This document shows positions 7,812 to 17,433 of a stretch of 64,000 bases of DNA, piece after piece. Positions within the stretch are counted from its first letter, which is position 1, and each line of letters begins with the position of its first letter. The stretch is from assembly GCF_900313065.1 (NCBI RefSeq), contig NZ_OMPU01000006.1, forward strand, positions 171,852 to 235,851, written 5' to 3'. Source of the stretch: Kiloniella sp. EL199. Its GTDB lineage: Bacteria > Pseudomonadota > Alphaproteobacteria > Kiloniellales > Kiloniellaceae. Under the pieces are notes generated by a model. The model saw only the letters and a list, made by a program, of their open reading frames with translations, did no database searches and was not told where the DNA came from. The translations under genes and the position numbers were made by a program.

Positions 7812-8912
7812 ATGATGAAGGCACTGACACTGGGTGGGGCTACTGTCGATATTATCGCTTCAGTCTCTGACGATGAGATCGAACGTATGACAATGCATAA
7901 TGCGATCACGAACTTTCTTCTTTTGGAGGAAGGCAAAAAAGTTGATGCAGAAAACATTGAAACTCACACTGGTGGCGGTGCCATCAATGCATCTGTGTCT
8001 ATGGCTCAATTGGGTATAGATGTTTCTTGTGTTGTCAAATTGGCTGATGACATCGAAGGTCAGATGGTTTTAAAGCGTTTGGAAGAAAAATCTATTGGTA
8101 GTCGATGGGTTTTATCAAACGCAGATTTGCCAACTGGCTGCGCTGTAATGGTGTCGTCGCATGTCAGAAACCCGACAATCTTTGTTGCCCGTGGGGCCAA
8201 TACGTTGCTTACCCTGGATGAAATCAAGCCGGAAATGTTCGAAGGTGTTGGTCTTACATACGTAACGGGCTTGAGCGGTGCATCAGCTGATTGTTTCCCA
8301 AAGATTGTAAAGTTAGCGAAGGCTGCTGGTAGCCTTGTTGTTGCCAATCCTGGCATTCGCCAGTTATCTTCGCGAACTCAGTCGTTCTGGAATTCTCTTC
8401 AGTATATTGATGTGTTGGTAATGAATGAGGTTGAGGCCGGGCAACTGGTGCCTTTTGTTTCGGCAAAGTCGGAAATTGATGCGACTAATCCTTGCGCCTA
8501 TTCAGGTGACAAAAATCTCCCTGAATTATTGAAAAAGGGCGTTGGTATTTCCGGTACCATGATGGGGTTACGCGAATTCACCAAAATAATAAGCTGCCTT
8601 GGACCGGAACGTTTATTGGTAACTAACGGTAAAGAGGGTGCTTATCTGGGAACCAATAAGCAAATTATCTTTTGTCCGGCACAAAAAGCCAAGGTTATGG
8701 GAACAGCGGGGGCCGGAGATTCTTTTGCTTCAACATTTGCTTCCTTCATCGGTCTTGATAAAGGCGAGGAACTGGCACTGAAAGCTGCGTCTGTTAATTC
8801 TGCTTCTGTTGTTTCAGTAATGGACACGCAATCCGGCCTGTTGTCTCAAGAACAACTTCTATCTGGTATTGATAAGGCTGATTGGCAGAAATATCAATGC
8901 TACAGCCTATAA
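7812..8912 (+). CDS. PfkB-family carbohydrate kinase
   Basis: This ribokinase-like kinase has 366 residues. The N-terminal lid segment includes THTGGGAINASVSMAQLG near residue 53, the sugar-binding glycines are preserved, and the C-terminal anion hole with the catalytic base is GTAGAGDSFASTF near 297. Family members phosphorylate ribose, adenosine, fructose-1-P, fructose-6-P or tagatose-6-P. Between NagB-II (producing fructose-6-P) and aldolase (consuming fructose-1,6-bisphosphate), a 6-phosphofructokinase role is the simplest reading, but it is inferred. AGGACGGA sits just before the tandem ATGs at 7812 and 7815; either may start. It is the last gene of the operon, convergent with the CDGSH gene. 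Confidence 0.85.
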   Translation: MMKALTLGGATVDIIASVSDDEIERMTMHNAITNFLLLEEGKKVDAENIETHTGGGAINASVSMAQLGIDVSCVVKLADDIEGQMVLKRLEEKSIGSRWVLSNADLPTGCAVMVSSHVRNPTIFVARGANTLLTLDEIKPEMFEGVGLTYVTGLSGASADCFPKIVKLAKAAGSLVVANPGIRQLSSRTQSFWNSLQYIDVLVMNEVEAGQLVPFVSAKSEIDATNPCAYSGDKNLPELLKKGVGISGTMMGLREFTKIISCLGPERLLVTNGKEGAYLGTNKQIIFCPAQKAKVMGTAGAGDSFASTFASFIGLDKGEELALKAASVNSASVVSVMDTQSGLLSQEQLLSGIDKADWQKYQCYSL

Positions 8913-8938
8913 ACACTTAATGTCATGGGTTCTTGTTT

Positions 8939-9181
8939 TTACAGCAAGTGTTTGTGATTTCCGTCGCAAAAGGGTTTATTGGAACTGTGTTTACATTGAC
9001 AGAGAAAGTATTTCTTGGTTTTTTCTGCTGTAAATGAGAGTGCTTGAAAGCTGGTTCCTTTGTGACTGCCATCACAAAAGGGTTGTTTTTTTGATCTTCC
9101 GCAAGCACACCAGAAATATGTTTTCCCTTTTTCAAGTGTTATTGTTATTGGCGTGGTGTCTGTAATTTCAGGGGTTTCCAT
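8939..9181 (-). CDS. CDGSH iron-sulfur domain protein with two motifs
   Basis: An 80-residue protein with two tandem CDGSH-type 2Fe-2S sites. The first is WCACGRSKKQPFCDGSHKG (Cys-x-Cys, then Cys and His ligands). The second is LCQCKHSSNKPFCDGNHK. Each keeps three cysteines and one histidine, so two clusters are expected. Bacterial proteins of this size with two motifs are soluble and poorly characterised; redox sensing or electron transfer is usual speculation. It is alone on the minus strand, convergent with the PfkB kinase, with AGGAG upstream of its ATG. A second start inside the frame is not needed. Confidence 0.88.
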   Translation of the reverse strand: METPEITDTTPITITLEKGKTYFWCACGRSKKQPFCDGSHKGTSFQALSFTAEKTKKYFLCQCKHSSNKPFCDGNHKHLL

Positions 9182-9765
9182 TTATATTCTCCTGATTTTT
9201 TTCCATAATATCATATTTGACTATTTTTGTTATTATCTAAATATCGTCCATTGGTTTAGTCGTCAGACTAATGAGATACTGATAAAGAGACATTAATGTG
9301 CTGTGTGTTTGAGGGAAGAGATGATATTTCCGAACTTTTATGGCCGCCCTTAAAAGGCTTAATAAAACAACATTATATTGGTACGTAATTTTACCAAGAT
9401 GTGTTTTAAGGCCAAATCTATATTCTTCTTAACAAGACGTTAAGCAAACAAAGGTTTTAATTACTTCTGGTTGATGTTTTGTTTGTTCTATTCTAGTGTC
9501 AACCAAACTTTAGGAGAACATCAGGCAGCGACAAGTATTGATTCCTTTTGGTATCTATCTGATTTTGTGTTATTTTCTCTGTGTAAATAATAGGGCTGGG
9601 AATGTGATCCCTAGTATTTTAGTGAAAGAACCGATAATCTGTTCATTCTTGTTTGTGATTACATTTTACAATTGAGTGTGAATTGATCTTTATTATTTAG
9701 TACCTGGATCTGTTTGTAGTTTGTCTCGTTTTCAATGAATATCTAAACCTTCAAGGGAGAATATC
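9182..9765. other. 584-base non-coding stretch between the CDGSH gene and the OmpA-like gene
   Basis: AT-rich, with no long open frame. A 30-codon frame starts at ATG 9296 with only a weak upstream purine run and no recognisable product, so I do not call it. The stretch must hold two divergent promoters. No hairpin, repeat array or RNA gene could be recognised by eye. The final AAGGGAG before 9766 is the ribosome site of the next gene. Confidence 0.5.
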
Positions 9766-10617
9766 ATGCGGGGTTTAAAATTTGCTTTGGTAGCTGGTGT
9801 TGCGGCTGTAACTTTATCTGCATGTGCTGATCGTTATCAGATGGCCAGCGATGCAGAGCCAACAGGCTCTTCGTTCACAAGAGAACTTTACAAAGGTTAC
9901 GTCGGTCTTTCTGGCGATGAAAAGTCTGAAAAAGATTGGACAGATTCTAATCTGTTTGCGGATAAAGCATTGGCCTCTGCTGATGGCAAAGTTGTTGCTC
10001 CTGAAGAAGTAGCTAACTGGGATCTGGGTGCAGAGTTTGTCGATGATCTGTCTGCTGCACATGATCGACTGTCTGCTGCGCTAGCAAATGGTGCTGCTGA
10101 TATTGCACCGACTTCTGCGGCAAGTGCCCAGGTTATGTTCGATTGCTGGATCCAGGAACAGGAAGAAAATATTCAACCTGATCATATCGCGGCTTGTCGT
10201 GATGGTTTCCTCGCTGCAATGGCCAAGGTTGATGCTGCCATGGCACCAAAACCAAAAGCACCGGCACCTGCGCCAGCGGCTGCACCTGCGCCTTATGCGA
10301 TTTATTTTGATTTCGACTCTGATGTCTTGACCGTTGATGCACAGGCAGAAGTTTCTGTGATTGTTGCTGCTGTCAAAAAACACTCACCATCTAAAGTGAT
10401 TGTTGCAGGCCACACAGATACAGCGGGCTCATCTGAATACAATCAAAATCTGGCGAACAGACGTGCTGCTGCGGTTGTGACTGCGCTCGAAAGCCATGGT
10501 GTCTCTGCTTCTATCGTTCAAAGCCAGGGCGTTGGCGAGAATGCTCCTGCGGTTGATACAGGTGATGGTATCTCTGAATACAGAAACCGTCGCGTTATTG
10601 TGACGCTTGTGAAGTAA
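9766..10617 (+). CDS. OmpA-family lipoprotein
   Basis: The protein has 283 residues. Residues 1-20 are a lipoprotein signal with lipobox LSAC (Cys20), followed by an alpha-helical region of unknown fold. A proline/alanine linker (about 162-176) leads to a C-terminal OmpA/Pal peptidoglycan-binding domain (about 177-283). That domain shows YAIYFDFDSDVLTVDAQ, VAGHTDTAGSSEYNQNLANR and YRNRRVIVTL, which include the diaminopimelate-binding Asp/Arg positions. It is likely anchored in the outer membrane and contacts peptidoglycan. Residues around 135-150 contain two cysteines in the non-OmpA part (FDCWIQ, AACRDG) that could pair. The gene is monocistronic: long upstream region, hairpin terminator downstream. 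It is unlike Pal in length and is not next to tol genes. Confidence 0.88.
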   Translation: MRGLKFALVAGVAAVTLSACADRYQMASDAEPTGSSFTRELYKGYVGLSGDEKSEKDWTDSNLFADKALASADGKVVAPEEVANWDLGAEFVDDLSAAHDRLSAALANGAADIAPTSAASAQVMFDCWIQEQEENIQPDHIAACRDGFLAAMAKVDAAMAPKPKAPAPAPAAAPAPYAIYFDFDSDVLTVDAQAEVSVIVAAVKKHSPSKVIVAGHTDTAGSSEYNQNLANRRAAAVVTALESHGVSASIVQSQGVGENAPAVDTGDGISEYRNRRVIVTLVK

Positions 10618-10650
10618 TTCACATGTCTGGCTGATCGATGCCAGAATTAA

Positions 10651-10690
10651 AAGGCGGTACTGGCTTAATGCGAGTACCGCCTTAATTGTT
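10651..10690 (+). terminator. Terminator hairpin after the OmpA-like gene
   Basis: AAGGCGGTAC (10651-10660) and GTACCGCCTT (10674-10683) form a perfect 10-base stem with a 13-base loop, followed by a short AT-rich tail (AATTGTTATT). The T-run is weak but the stem is strong. Confidence 0.7.
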
Positions 10691-10760
10691 ATTCGTCTAA
10701 ATCCTTCAATAATCGTGTCATTTGCATGATTTTTATCAAATCGTGTAATGGAGACTGAAA

Positions 10761-12800
10761 ATGAAAAAAATATTTTTATCAATCGGCGGCTTGGTTCTTC
10801 TAGTCATTGCTGTTCTATTGGTTGCTCCCTTCTTTATCTCTCTTGAGGATTACAAGCCTGAAATTGCGGCAAAAGCGAAAGAGGCGACGGGACGCGATTT
10901 GAAAATTGGAGGGAAAATTTCTCTCAGCCTGTTTCCGACTGTTGCTGTTGAAATAAACGATGTGGCTTTGTCGAACTACGAACAGGGGCAAAGTAAAGAC
11001 ATGGTAACTCTTGAGCAGATGGCACTCGAGTTACAGGTTATGCCTTTGTTATCAAGTGAGGTCGTCATTGATCGCTTCGTTCTTGTGAAACCGATAATTA
11101 ATCTTGAAGTTGATGCAGCGGGCAAGCCAAACTGGGAACTTGAAGGTGCACAAACATCAGTGGATGATACTGCTGCATCTGAAAGCTCTGACGCTTCAGA
11201 TGGAAGTAACGGTTCCAGTCTTGGCGGGCTGTCTTTGGGGGATGTCCGTATTGAAAATGGGGAACTGCACTTCACGGATCTTTCTTCTGGAACGAAAGAA
11301 GATATTGAAGCGTTAAACCTTGAAGTATCGCTGAAAGCACTTAATCAACCCTTGTCTTTGGATGGCCGATTGGACTGGAAGGCAGAAACAATTAATTTGA
11401 AGGCGGATGTTGCTAATCTTGAAGGCCTGATGAATGGCGGCAGTACGGCGCTTGAAGCATCTGTCAATTCATCACCAGTGAACTTTAGCTTCAATGGAAC
11501 TGCACAGCAGGCAAGTGCTTTTGCTCTGGCCGGGGCGCTTGATCTTGATGTTCCATCCGTGAAGGGGCTGACTGATTGGGTTGGTGCACCGATTGAGCGT
11601 CAAAACGAAGAAACCTTTGGTCCATTGTCTGTGAAAGGACAGCTTGACCTGAAGGGTCCAGTGATTGCATTCGATGATGTATCTCTCGCATTTGATGCTT
11701 TGACTGCTCAAGGTGCTTTGAAGATTGATAGTTCTGGTACTGTACCAAGTATTGTAGCGGCGCTTTCTACTGGTGTTCTCGATATCACGCCATATTTACC
11801 ACCTGAATCATCTGCTACTGCAGATGCCACTTCTGGAAGTACATCTGGTGGGGCAGCTACGGGACAGAATGCGAGGGCCGATCAAGGTTGGAGCGATGAG
11901 CCGATTGATTTCTCTGGATTAAAAGCTGTAAATGCAGACTTAGCTTTGAAGTCGGAAGGTGTAAAGGTTCGCAAAATTACAATTGGAGTCAGTGAACTTG
12001 GTATTTTACTTCAAGGCGGAAAATTAACTGCAGATTTGAAACAGCTTGCTTTGTATGACGGACAAGCCCGCGGTAAAGTTATTCTTGATAGTTCAAAAGC
12101 AACACCGACAACTGCAATCAATTTTGACCTTTCGGGGGTTCAGGCAGAACCATTGTTGTCTGATAGTGCTGATTTTGAAAAACTTTTGGGAACCCTTAAT
12201 TCTAAAGCAAGTTTGACAACACAGGGGGTTTCTCAAAAGGCGATGGTCTCAAACCTAAATGGCAACGGCGATTTCATTTTTAAAGATGGTGCTGTTAAGG
12301 GGGTAAATATCCCCGGTTTGATCCGTAACGTATCGTTAGATGCATTGCAAAACTCATTTGATGAAGCGCAATCTACTGACTTTGCCGAGCTATCTGGTAC
12401 CTATACAATTCAGCAAGGTGTTGTAAATAATCAGGATTTGAGCATGATTGCACCTTTGTTCAGGCTTTCTGGCAAAGGAACCGTCCCGATGCCTCCTAAA
12501 ACCCTGAACTATCGTATCGAACCCAAACTTGTTGGAGATCTTGAAGGCCAGGGTGGTGATACTGGTGCCAAAGGTTTGGCTGTCCCGTTAATGATTACCG
12601 GATCCTGGAGCGATCCAAAGATTGCACCTGATTTGGCGGGTGCCTTAACTGATCAGTTGAAAGATCCTTCAGCGCTCATCGAAGGTGTCACGAATGGTGA
12701 AGAGGGGCTAAAGCTTCCTCTTGGCGATGGTGATGCAGGTGGCGTTGATGAAGTTATTGAAAAGCCGAAAGAGACTTTGCAAAAACTCTTTGGTAACTAG
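10761..12800 (+). CDS. AsmA-family protein
   Basis: The protein has 679 residues. A single N-terminal membrane segment (about residues 5-27, LVLLVIAVLLVAPFFI) precedes a large periplasmic repeat-groove domain. The N-terminal AsmA signature is visible (ATGRDLKIGGKISLSLFPTV, VEINDVALSN) and so is the conserved C-terminal AsmA region (GNGDFIFKDGAVKGVNIPGL to TGSWSDPKIAPDL). Two serine/threonine/glycine-rich linkers lie near residues 133-153 and 350-370. AsmA-like proteins are thought to bridge the envelope and carry phospholipids or influence outer-membrane assembly. The gene sits between two terminators, so it is expressed alone. Confidence 0.88.
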   Translation: MKKIFLSIGGLVLLVIAVLLVAPFFISLEDYKPEIAAKAKEATGRDLKIGGKISLSLFPTVAVEINDVALSNYEQGQSKDMVTLEQMALELQVMPLLSSEVVIDRFVLVKPIINLEVDAAGKPNWELEGAQTSVDDTAASESSDASDGSNGSSLGGLSLGDVRIENGELHFTDLSSGTKEDIEALNLEVSLKALNQPLSLDGRLDWKAETINLKADVANLEGLMNGGSTALEASVNSSPVNFSFNGTAQQASAFALAGALDLDVPSVKGLTDWVGAPIERQNEETFGPLSVKGQLDLKGPVIAFDDVSLAFDALTAQGALKIDSSGTVPSIVAALSTGVLDITPYLPPESSATADATSGSTSGGAATGQNARADQGWSDEPIDFSGLKAVNADLALKSEGVKVRKITIGVSELGILLQGGKLTADLKQLALYDGQARGKVILDSSKATPTTAINFDLSGVQAEPLLSDSADFEKLLGTLNSKASLTTQGVSQKAMVSNLNGNGDFIFKDGAVKGVNIPGLIRNVSLDALQNSFDEAQSTDFAELSGTYTIQQGVVNNQDLSMIAPLFRLSGKGTVPMPPKTLNYRIEPKLVGDLEGQGGDTGAKGLAVPLMITGSWSDPKIAPDLAGALTDQLKDPSALIEGVTNGEEGLKLPLGDGDAGGVDEVIEKPKETLQKLFGN

Positions 12801-12820
12801 GATCACACTTAACTTTGCAA

Positions 12821-12855
12821 GCCAGCTATCTTAAGGGTAGCTGGCTTTTTTATTT
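12821..12855 (+). terminator. Rho-independent terminator after the AsmA-like gene
   Basis: GCCAGCTA (12821-12828) pairs with TAGCTGGC (12838-12845) across a 9-base loop and runs straight into TTTTTTATTTTCT. Confidence 0.9.
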
Positions 12856-12925
12856 TCTGGCTAGGGTGCTTTTCTTTAATGCTGCAAAAAGTTAAAAGTC
12901 ATAATCTCCTTTGACGAGCTTTTGT

Positions 12926-14935
12926 ATGACTGAATTTAATAAAGCCGAACTTGAATGGCGGGATAGTCTTGTTCCGGTATCTACCAGATATGATGATGTG
13001 TATTATTCCCTCGCTAATGGTTTAGAGGAAAGTGCATTTGTTTTTCTGAATGGCGTTGGTGGTAAAGATCTTTGGCAAAACAAGCAGAATGTAATCATCG
13101 GGGAAACCGGGTTTGGGACTGGATTAAATTTTTTGGTCACTTGGAACGAGTGGCAAAAAACATTTCGATCAGATCAACATTTAACCTTTGTGTCCGTCGA
13201 AGGCTTTCCTCTCGATCGCGGTCAATTACAGAAAGCCTTGGACCCATGGGATAAGCTTGGGAATGTTCGAGAGAAACTGGTTAAGGCTTACCCTGATCTA
13301 AGCCCTGGTTTTCATACACTTGAATTTGAGCAAGATAATATTACGCTTATTCTCCTTTTTGGAGATGTAAGGGATGTTCTAACGGAGTTTTCCGGAACAA
13401 TTGATGCCTGGTTTCTGGACGGTTTCGCCCCCAATAAAAATCCTGATATGTGGAATGCGGAAGTTTACGAACTCTTGGCTGCAAAGTCGAAACCAGGCAC
13501 AAAGTTAGCCAGCTTTACAGCCGCAGGACATGTCCGGCGAGGGTTAACAGATGCCGGATTTAGGATCGAAAAATGTAAGGGGTATGCGTTTAAGCGTGAG
13601 CGTATTACGGGCGTTTTTTCCCCAACTAAGGCCGATGGAGATCAAGAAAGATTTCATCTTGGATCTGTGCCTTGGTTTGATATCCCCAAAGTACCCGGAA
13701 AACCCAAAAAGGTGGCAGTTATTGGTGCTGGAATAGTCGGGAATTGTATTGCTTACAGCCTGTCGCGTGCTGGTGTTGATGTTACTTTAATTGACAAGGC
13801 ATCATCTGTTGCCGAAGGGGCTTCGGGAAACCCGGCTGCAGTATTTGAACCTAAATTAATGCGTAATGGTACTGTGTTGGGGCAGTATCTGGCGTCCTGT
13901 TATCTCTTTGCCCTGAAGTTTTACCAAAAGCTGGAAAAACAAACGGGCGAAGAAATCTGGCATCATCAGTGTGGTTCGTTGGACCTTATTGGTGATGACA
14001 AAGAGCTGCAGCGCCGTCAGTCTTTTGTTCCTTCTAATGTTCTTCCGCGAGATCATTTTTCTATTGTAAACGCTCAGCGTGCTTCTGAAATTGCGGGCAT
14101 TGATCTTTCATCGTCGGGGGTATGGTATCCACACGCAGGGTGCCTCAATACGACAAGGCTTGCACAAGCCTTGACTGATAAGGTTGATACTCGGCTTAAT
14201 TGCGAAGTGAGATCGCTTGAACCCTATGCTGATCAAGGGCACTGTAAATGGAATCTTTCGATTTCAGGAAGCGATAAAGATTTGGAATTTGACAGCGTTG
14301 TTCTTGCCAATGCTTTCAATGTCAGGAATTTTACACAGTCTGAAAGCCTGTCTGTGATCATGAACCGGGGACAAGTCAGCACTTGCCCACCTAACAAGGT
14401 CAGCACAGATTTAAAAACCATCGTGAATGGTAGTGGGTATATTACCCCCGTGATCAAAGGACAGCACGTCTTTGGTGCCACTTTCGAGAGGCTCTATTGT
14501 TATGATGAAGCTGAAAACAAATCTGTTACGGCAGAACGTCATGATCATAATCTGACACTTCTAAGCGAAATTGTTCCCAATATTTCGATGCAGATAGATT
14601 CATCTGATTTAGGTGGTCGAACATCAGTCCGGGGAACAACATTTGACCGTCTGCCTTTAGTTGGTCCGATCTATCATGAAGAGCAGTATCGCCATGATTA
14701 TGCTGGTCTTAAAAATGGTCAGAAAAGCAAGTCTTCCTGGCCACAGGGAGGATATTACGAAAACCTGTTCTGTGCAGTGGGGTTTGGTTCCCGAGGTTTT
14801 TTAACGGCACCTCTGATGGCAAACTACCTGATGAAATTAATATGTGGCTGTGACGCCCTGCCAATTCCGACCACGATCAGAGATGCTATACATCCCGCCC
14901 GGTTTTTGATGAGGGATCTCAAAAAAGGGTTGTAG
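12926..14935 (+). CDS. mnmC: Bifunctional tRNA 5-methylaminomethyl-2-thiouridine enzyme MnmC
   Basis: This two-domain enzyme finishes the mnm5 side chain on the wobble uridine of tRNAs. The N-terminal part (about 1-240) is a SAM-dependent methyltransferase with GETGFGTGLNFL and DAWFLDGFAPNKNPDMW. The C-terminal part (about 255-665) is an FAD oxidoreductase with VAVIGAGIVGNCIAYSLSRA, EGASGNPAAVFEPKLM and a final GFGSRGFLTAPL. Its 669 residues match the E. coli protein (668). I start at the ATG at 12926; an upstream TTG at 12911 adds only five residues. The preceding terminator makes it a separate transcription unit. It is convergent with hutC. Confidence 0.93.
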   Translation: MTEFNKAELEWRDSLVPVSTRYDDVYYSLANGLEESAFVFLNGVGGKDLWQNKQNVIIGETGFGTGLNFLVTWNEWQKTFRSDQHLTFVSVEGFPLDRGQLQKALDPWDKLGNVREKLVKAYPDLSPGFHTLEFEQDNITLILLFGDVRDVLTEFSGTIDAWFLDGFAPNKNPDMWNAEVYELLAAKSKPGTKLASFTAAGHVRRGLTDAGFRIEKCKGYAFKRERITGVFSPTKADGDQERFHLGSVPWFDIPKVPGKPKKVAVIGAGIVGNCIAYSLSRAGVDVTLIDKASSVAEGASGNPAAVFEPKLMRNGTVLGQYLASCYLFALKFYQKLEKQTGEEIWHHQCGSLDLIGDDKELQRRQSFVPSNVLPRDHFSIVNAQRASEIAGIDLSSSGVWYPHAGCLNTTRLAQALTDKVDTRLNCEVRSLEPYADQGHCKWNLSISGSDKDLEFDSVVLANAFNVRNFTQSESLSVIMNRGQVSTCPPNKVSTDLKTIVNGSGYITPVIKGQHVFGATFERLYCYDEAENKSVTAERHDHNLTLLSEIVPNISMQIDSSDLGGRTSVRGTTFDRLPLVGPIYHEEQYRHDYAGLKNGQKSKSSWPQGGYYENLFCAVGFGSRGFLTAPLMANYLMKLICGCDALPIPTTIRDAIHPARFLMRDLKKGL

Positions 14936-14972
14936 CTTATTGCCCAGTTAACTCGAGTATTTCATCGTCCTT

Positions 14973-15695
14973 CTAACCCTGAAAGGTTCCGCCCAGACTA
15001 TAGCGATCACCGGGATGGATGAGTTTGGCATAGGTAACCGTTTGTCCTTCAGACCATGTTCGCCGTCTTAATAATAGGCAGGGTGTTGCTTTGGTAATTT
15101 GTAGCAGTTCAGCCTGTTTTTCCTCTGGAGCAATGGCAAAGATACTATGTTCTGCATTATCTAACGGAGCGGCTTTCACCAGGTAGTCATAGGGAGTAAT
15201 TTCACTAAAATCCTGCTTTAGATAATCAGGGGCCGAAGCTGGATTTATGAAACGATCCTCTAACTGGATTGGGATGCCATTTTCTTTGTGAATGATAATA
15301 GAATGATAAACAGGTGCATGGAGTTCAATTTCCATAACGCCTGCAATATGAGCTGAAGTCTGTTCCTGAGTGAGTAATAAGACTTCGCTGCTATATTCGC
15401 TATTACGGGATCTTACTTCTTCGGCAATACTTTTAATTGAAAGTACAGCAGACTGTGGGCGAGGTTCTGCGACAAAGGTACCTGCGCCTTGAACACGCAT
15501 CAACCATCCGTCTGTCGTGAGCTCTCGTAAGGCCCTGTGAATAGTCATGCGGGACATATTTTGGCTTTGTGTCAGTTCGTTTTCTGACGGAATTTGAAAA
15601 CCAGGTTTCCATTCGCCTGATTGAATATGGCCAATAATATGGTCCTTCACCTTTTGGTAAAGAGGCACCTTTTTATCGAAGCTCCCAGCGTCCAT
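14973..15695 (-). CDS. hutC: Histidine utilization repressor HutC
   Basis: This 240-residue GntR/HutC-family regulator has a winged-helix domain at about residues 10-75 (PLYQKVKDHIIGHIQSGEW, PSENELTQSQNMSRMTIHRA, RVQGAGTFVA). A UTRA domain binds the effector, in HutC proteins urocanate. The C-terminal RRRTWSEGQTVTYAKLIHPG segment is characteristic of HutC. It lies downstream of hutU-hutH on the same strand but is separated from hutH by 205 bases holding a long inverted repeat, so it may have its own promoter. Likely targets are the palindromes before hutU (19121-19153) and possibly the repeat at 15771-15822. Confidence 0.9.
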   Translation of the reverse strand: MDAGSFDKKVPLYQKVKDHIIGHIQSGEWKPGFQIPSENELTQSQNMSRMTIHRALRELTTDGWLMRVQGAGTFVAEPRPQSAVLSIKSIAEEVRSRNSEYSSEVLLLTQEQTSAHIAGVMEIELHAPVYHSIIIHKENGIPIQLEDRFINPASAPDYLKQDFSEITPYDYLVKAAPLDNAEHSIFAIAPEEKQAELLQITKATPCLLLRRRTWSEGQTVTYAKLIHPGDRYSLGGTFQG

Positions 15696-15770
15696 TATAA
15701 ATCCCCACGCGCCTAAGGCGTTTTAATCGTTTCTTGTTATTATTTGTAATGAATTAATAGATGCATGGTT

Positions 15771-15822
15771 TTACAGTGTATTTCCAGTAGAAACTTACAA
15801 ATCACCTGAAAATACACTGTAA
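15771..15822. repeat. Long inverted repeat upstream of hutC
   Basis: TTACAGTGTATTTCCAG (15771-15787) and CTGAAAATACACTGTAA (15806-15822) are inverted arms matching at 16 of 17 bases, with an 18-base spacer. The repeat lies 76-127 bases upstream of the hutC start, in an AT-rich region without a terminator T-run. It looks like a paired operator or a looping site for a dimeric regulator. It does not resemble the TGTATA-type sequence in front of hutU. Function unknown. Confidence 0.6.
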
Positions 15823-15900
15823 TTGTGTCAATCAGCCTCTATAACGAGCTTCTTTAATAGAAAACTCAAATTATTAGAAAGCATATGCCAGATTGATCGT

Positions 15901-17433
15901 TTACTTGAAACTCGGCAGAAAGTCGGGGGCGGAAATCGAATTGAAAGTTCCTTTCCATACCAGATCTTCTGCAGCTTCCAGATCGTCGGCAAAGTAACGA
16001 TCCTGTTCGAAGAATGTTACGTCTTTGCGCAGCCTTTCCATTACAGTTTCAAGGGTTGGTGATGTTTTCAATGGCTTGAGGAAATCAATACCCTGGGCTG
16101 CAGATAAAAGTTCCACAGCCAAAACACCGGCTGTATTTTTTGCCATATCAGATAAGCGTCTTGCGGCAAAAGTTGCCATGGAAACATGATCTTCCTGATT
16201 GGCAGATGTAGGCAAACTATCAACACAGGCAGGATGGGCAAGGGATTTATTCTCTGATGCCAAGGCCGCAGCGGTAACCTGTGCAATCATAAAGCCAGAG
16301 TTAAGACCACTTCCGGCAACAAGGAAGGGAGGGAGACCAGACATTGAACTGTCCATCAAGAGAGCAATACGTCGTTCTGACAGGGCACCCATTTCTGAAA
16401 TGGCAAGGGCGAGGACGTCAGATGCCATGGCTACGGGCTCGGCATGGAAGTTACCACCTGAAAGAATGTCACCCTCTTTTGTGAAAACCAGCGGGTTATC
16501 AGACACAGCATTGGCTTCACGTTCGAAGATACTTGCTGCAAAACGCATGTGATCCAGACAGGCACCAAGAACTTGAGGTTGGCAGCGAAGAGAGTAGGGG
16601 TCCTGAACTTTTGAGCAGTCTGTGTGGCTTTCATTGATTGGACTGCCATCGAGAACTGTTCTGAAAACGGATGCAATATCAGCTTGCCCGATTTGGCCAC
16701 GGGCTTCTTGAATGCGCGGGTCAAAAGGAACATGTGAACCTTTGGCAGCTTCAACACTCATGGCGCCAACAAGTGTGCTGGCATTCATAAGGTTTTCAGC
16801 TCTGAACAGTCCAACAAGTGCCAAGGCTGTTGAAACCTGAGTTCCGTTTAGAAGGGCGAGGCCTTCTTTCGGGCCGAGAACCATTGGTTTTAATCCAATG
16901 CGCTCCAACCCTTCCTTGGCAGGCATTATTTCGCCGTTATAACGGGCTTTTCCTGCTCCGATTATAAGGGCTGACATGTGGGCGAGGGGAGCCAGATCAC
17001 CAGAGGCCCCGACGGACCCTTTTGACGGGATGCAAGGGTAAAGGCCCTCGTTGTAGAAGGTGATCAAGTAATCAAGAACTTCCTGTCTGATACCTGAGAA
17101 ACCTTGAGCTAATGACGTAACCTTAAGTGCTAGAATAAGGCGAACAACTTCATCATCAAGCAAGGGACCCATACCTGTCGCGTGGGACAGCACAAGATTG
17201 CTTTGTAATTCTTCCAGTTGTTCGTCATCAATACGTGTCGAGGCAAGGCGTCCGAAACCGGTATTAATGCCATAAACGGTTCTGCCGTCTCTAAGTACAT
17301 CACGAACTGTTTCTGTCGACGCTGCAATTTGTGCTTTGCAAGCAGGGTCCAGTTCAATTTTCACATCATCAAATGTAAGGGCGCGTAAAGTAGTAAGTGT
17401 TAATTGACGAGGTGTCAGCACTAGCGATTTCAT
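15901..17433 (-). CDS. hutH: Histidine ammonia-lyase HutH
   Basis: The enzyme deaminates L-histidine to urocanate and ammonia, the first step of histidine breakdown. The self-forming MIO cofactor motif is [14 protein letters not shown] (Ala-Ser-Gly) near residue 142. Other family segments are [13 protein letters not shown] near 53 and [13 protein letters not shown] near 190. Its 510 residues are normal. Its ATG overlaps the hutU stop by 4 bases (ATGA), so hutU-hutH form one operon transcribed leftwards. hutI and hutG, needed to complete the route to glutamate, are not in the window. Confidence 0.96.
   Translation of the reverse strand: MKSLVLTPRQLTLTTLRALTFDDVKIELDPACKAQIAASTETVRDVLRDGRTVYGINTGFGRLASTRIDDEQLEELQSNLVLSHATGMGPLLDDEVVRLILALKVTSLAQGFSGIRQEVLDYLITFYNEGLYPCIPSKGSVGASGDLAPLAHMSALIIGAGKARYNGEIMPAKEGLERIGLKPMVLGPKEGLALLNGTQVSTALALVGLFRAENLMNASTLVGAMSVEAAKGSHVPFDPRIQEARGQIGQADIASVFRTVLDGSPINESHTDCSKVQDPYSLRCQPQVLGACLDHMRFAASIFEREANAVSDNPLVFTKEGDILSGGNFHAEPVAMASDVLALAISEMGALSERRIALLMDSSMSGLPPFLVAGSGLNSGFMIAQVTAAALASENKSLAHPACVDSLPTSANQEDHVSMATFAARRLSDMAKNTAGVLAVELLSAAQGIDFLKPLKTSPTLETVMERLRKDVTFFEQDRYFADDLEAAEDLVWKGTFNSISAPDFLPSFK

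Noticed and set aside
9296..9388. 30-codon frame (MCCVFEGRDD...) in the long gap before the OmpA-like gene
   Set aside because: Weak ribosome site and no recognisable features; short frames of this size are expected by chance.
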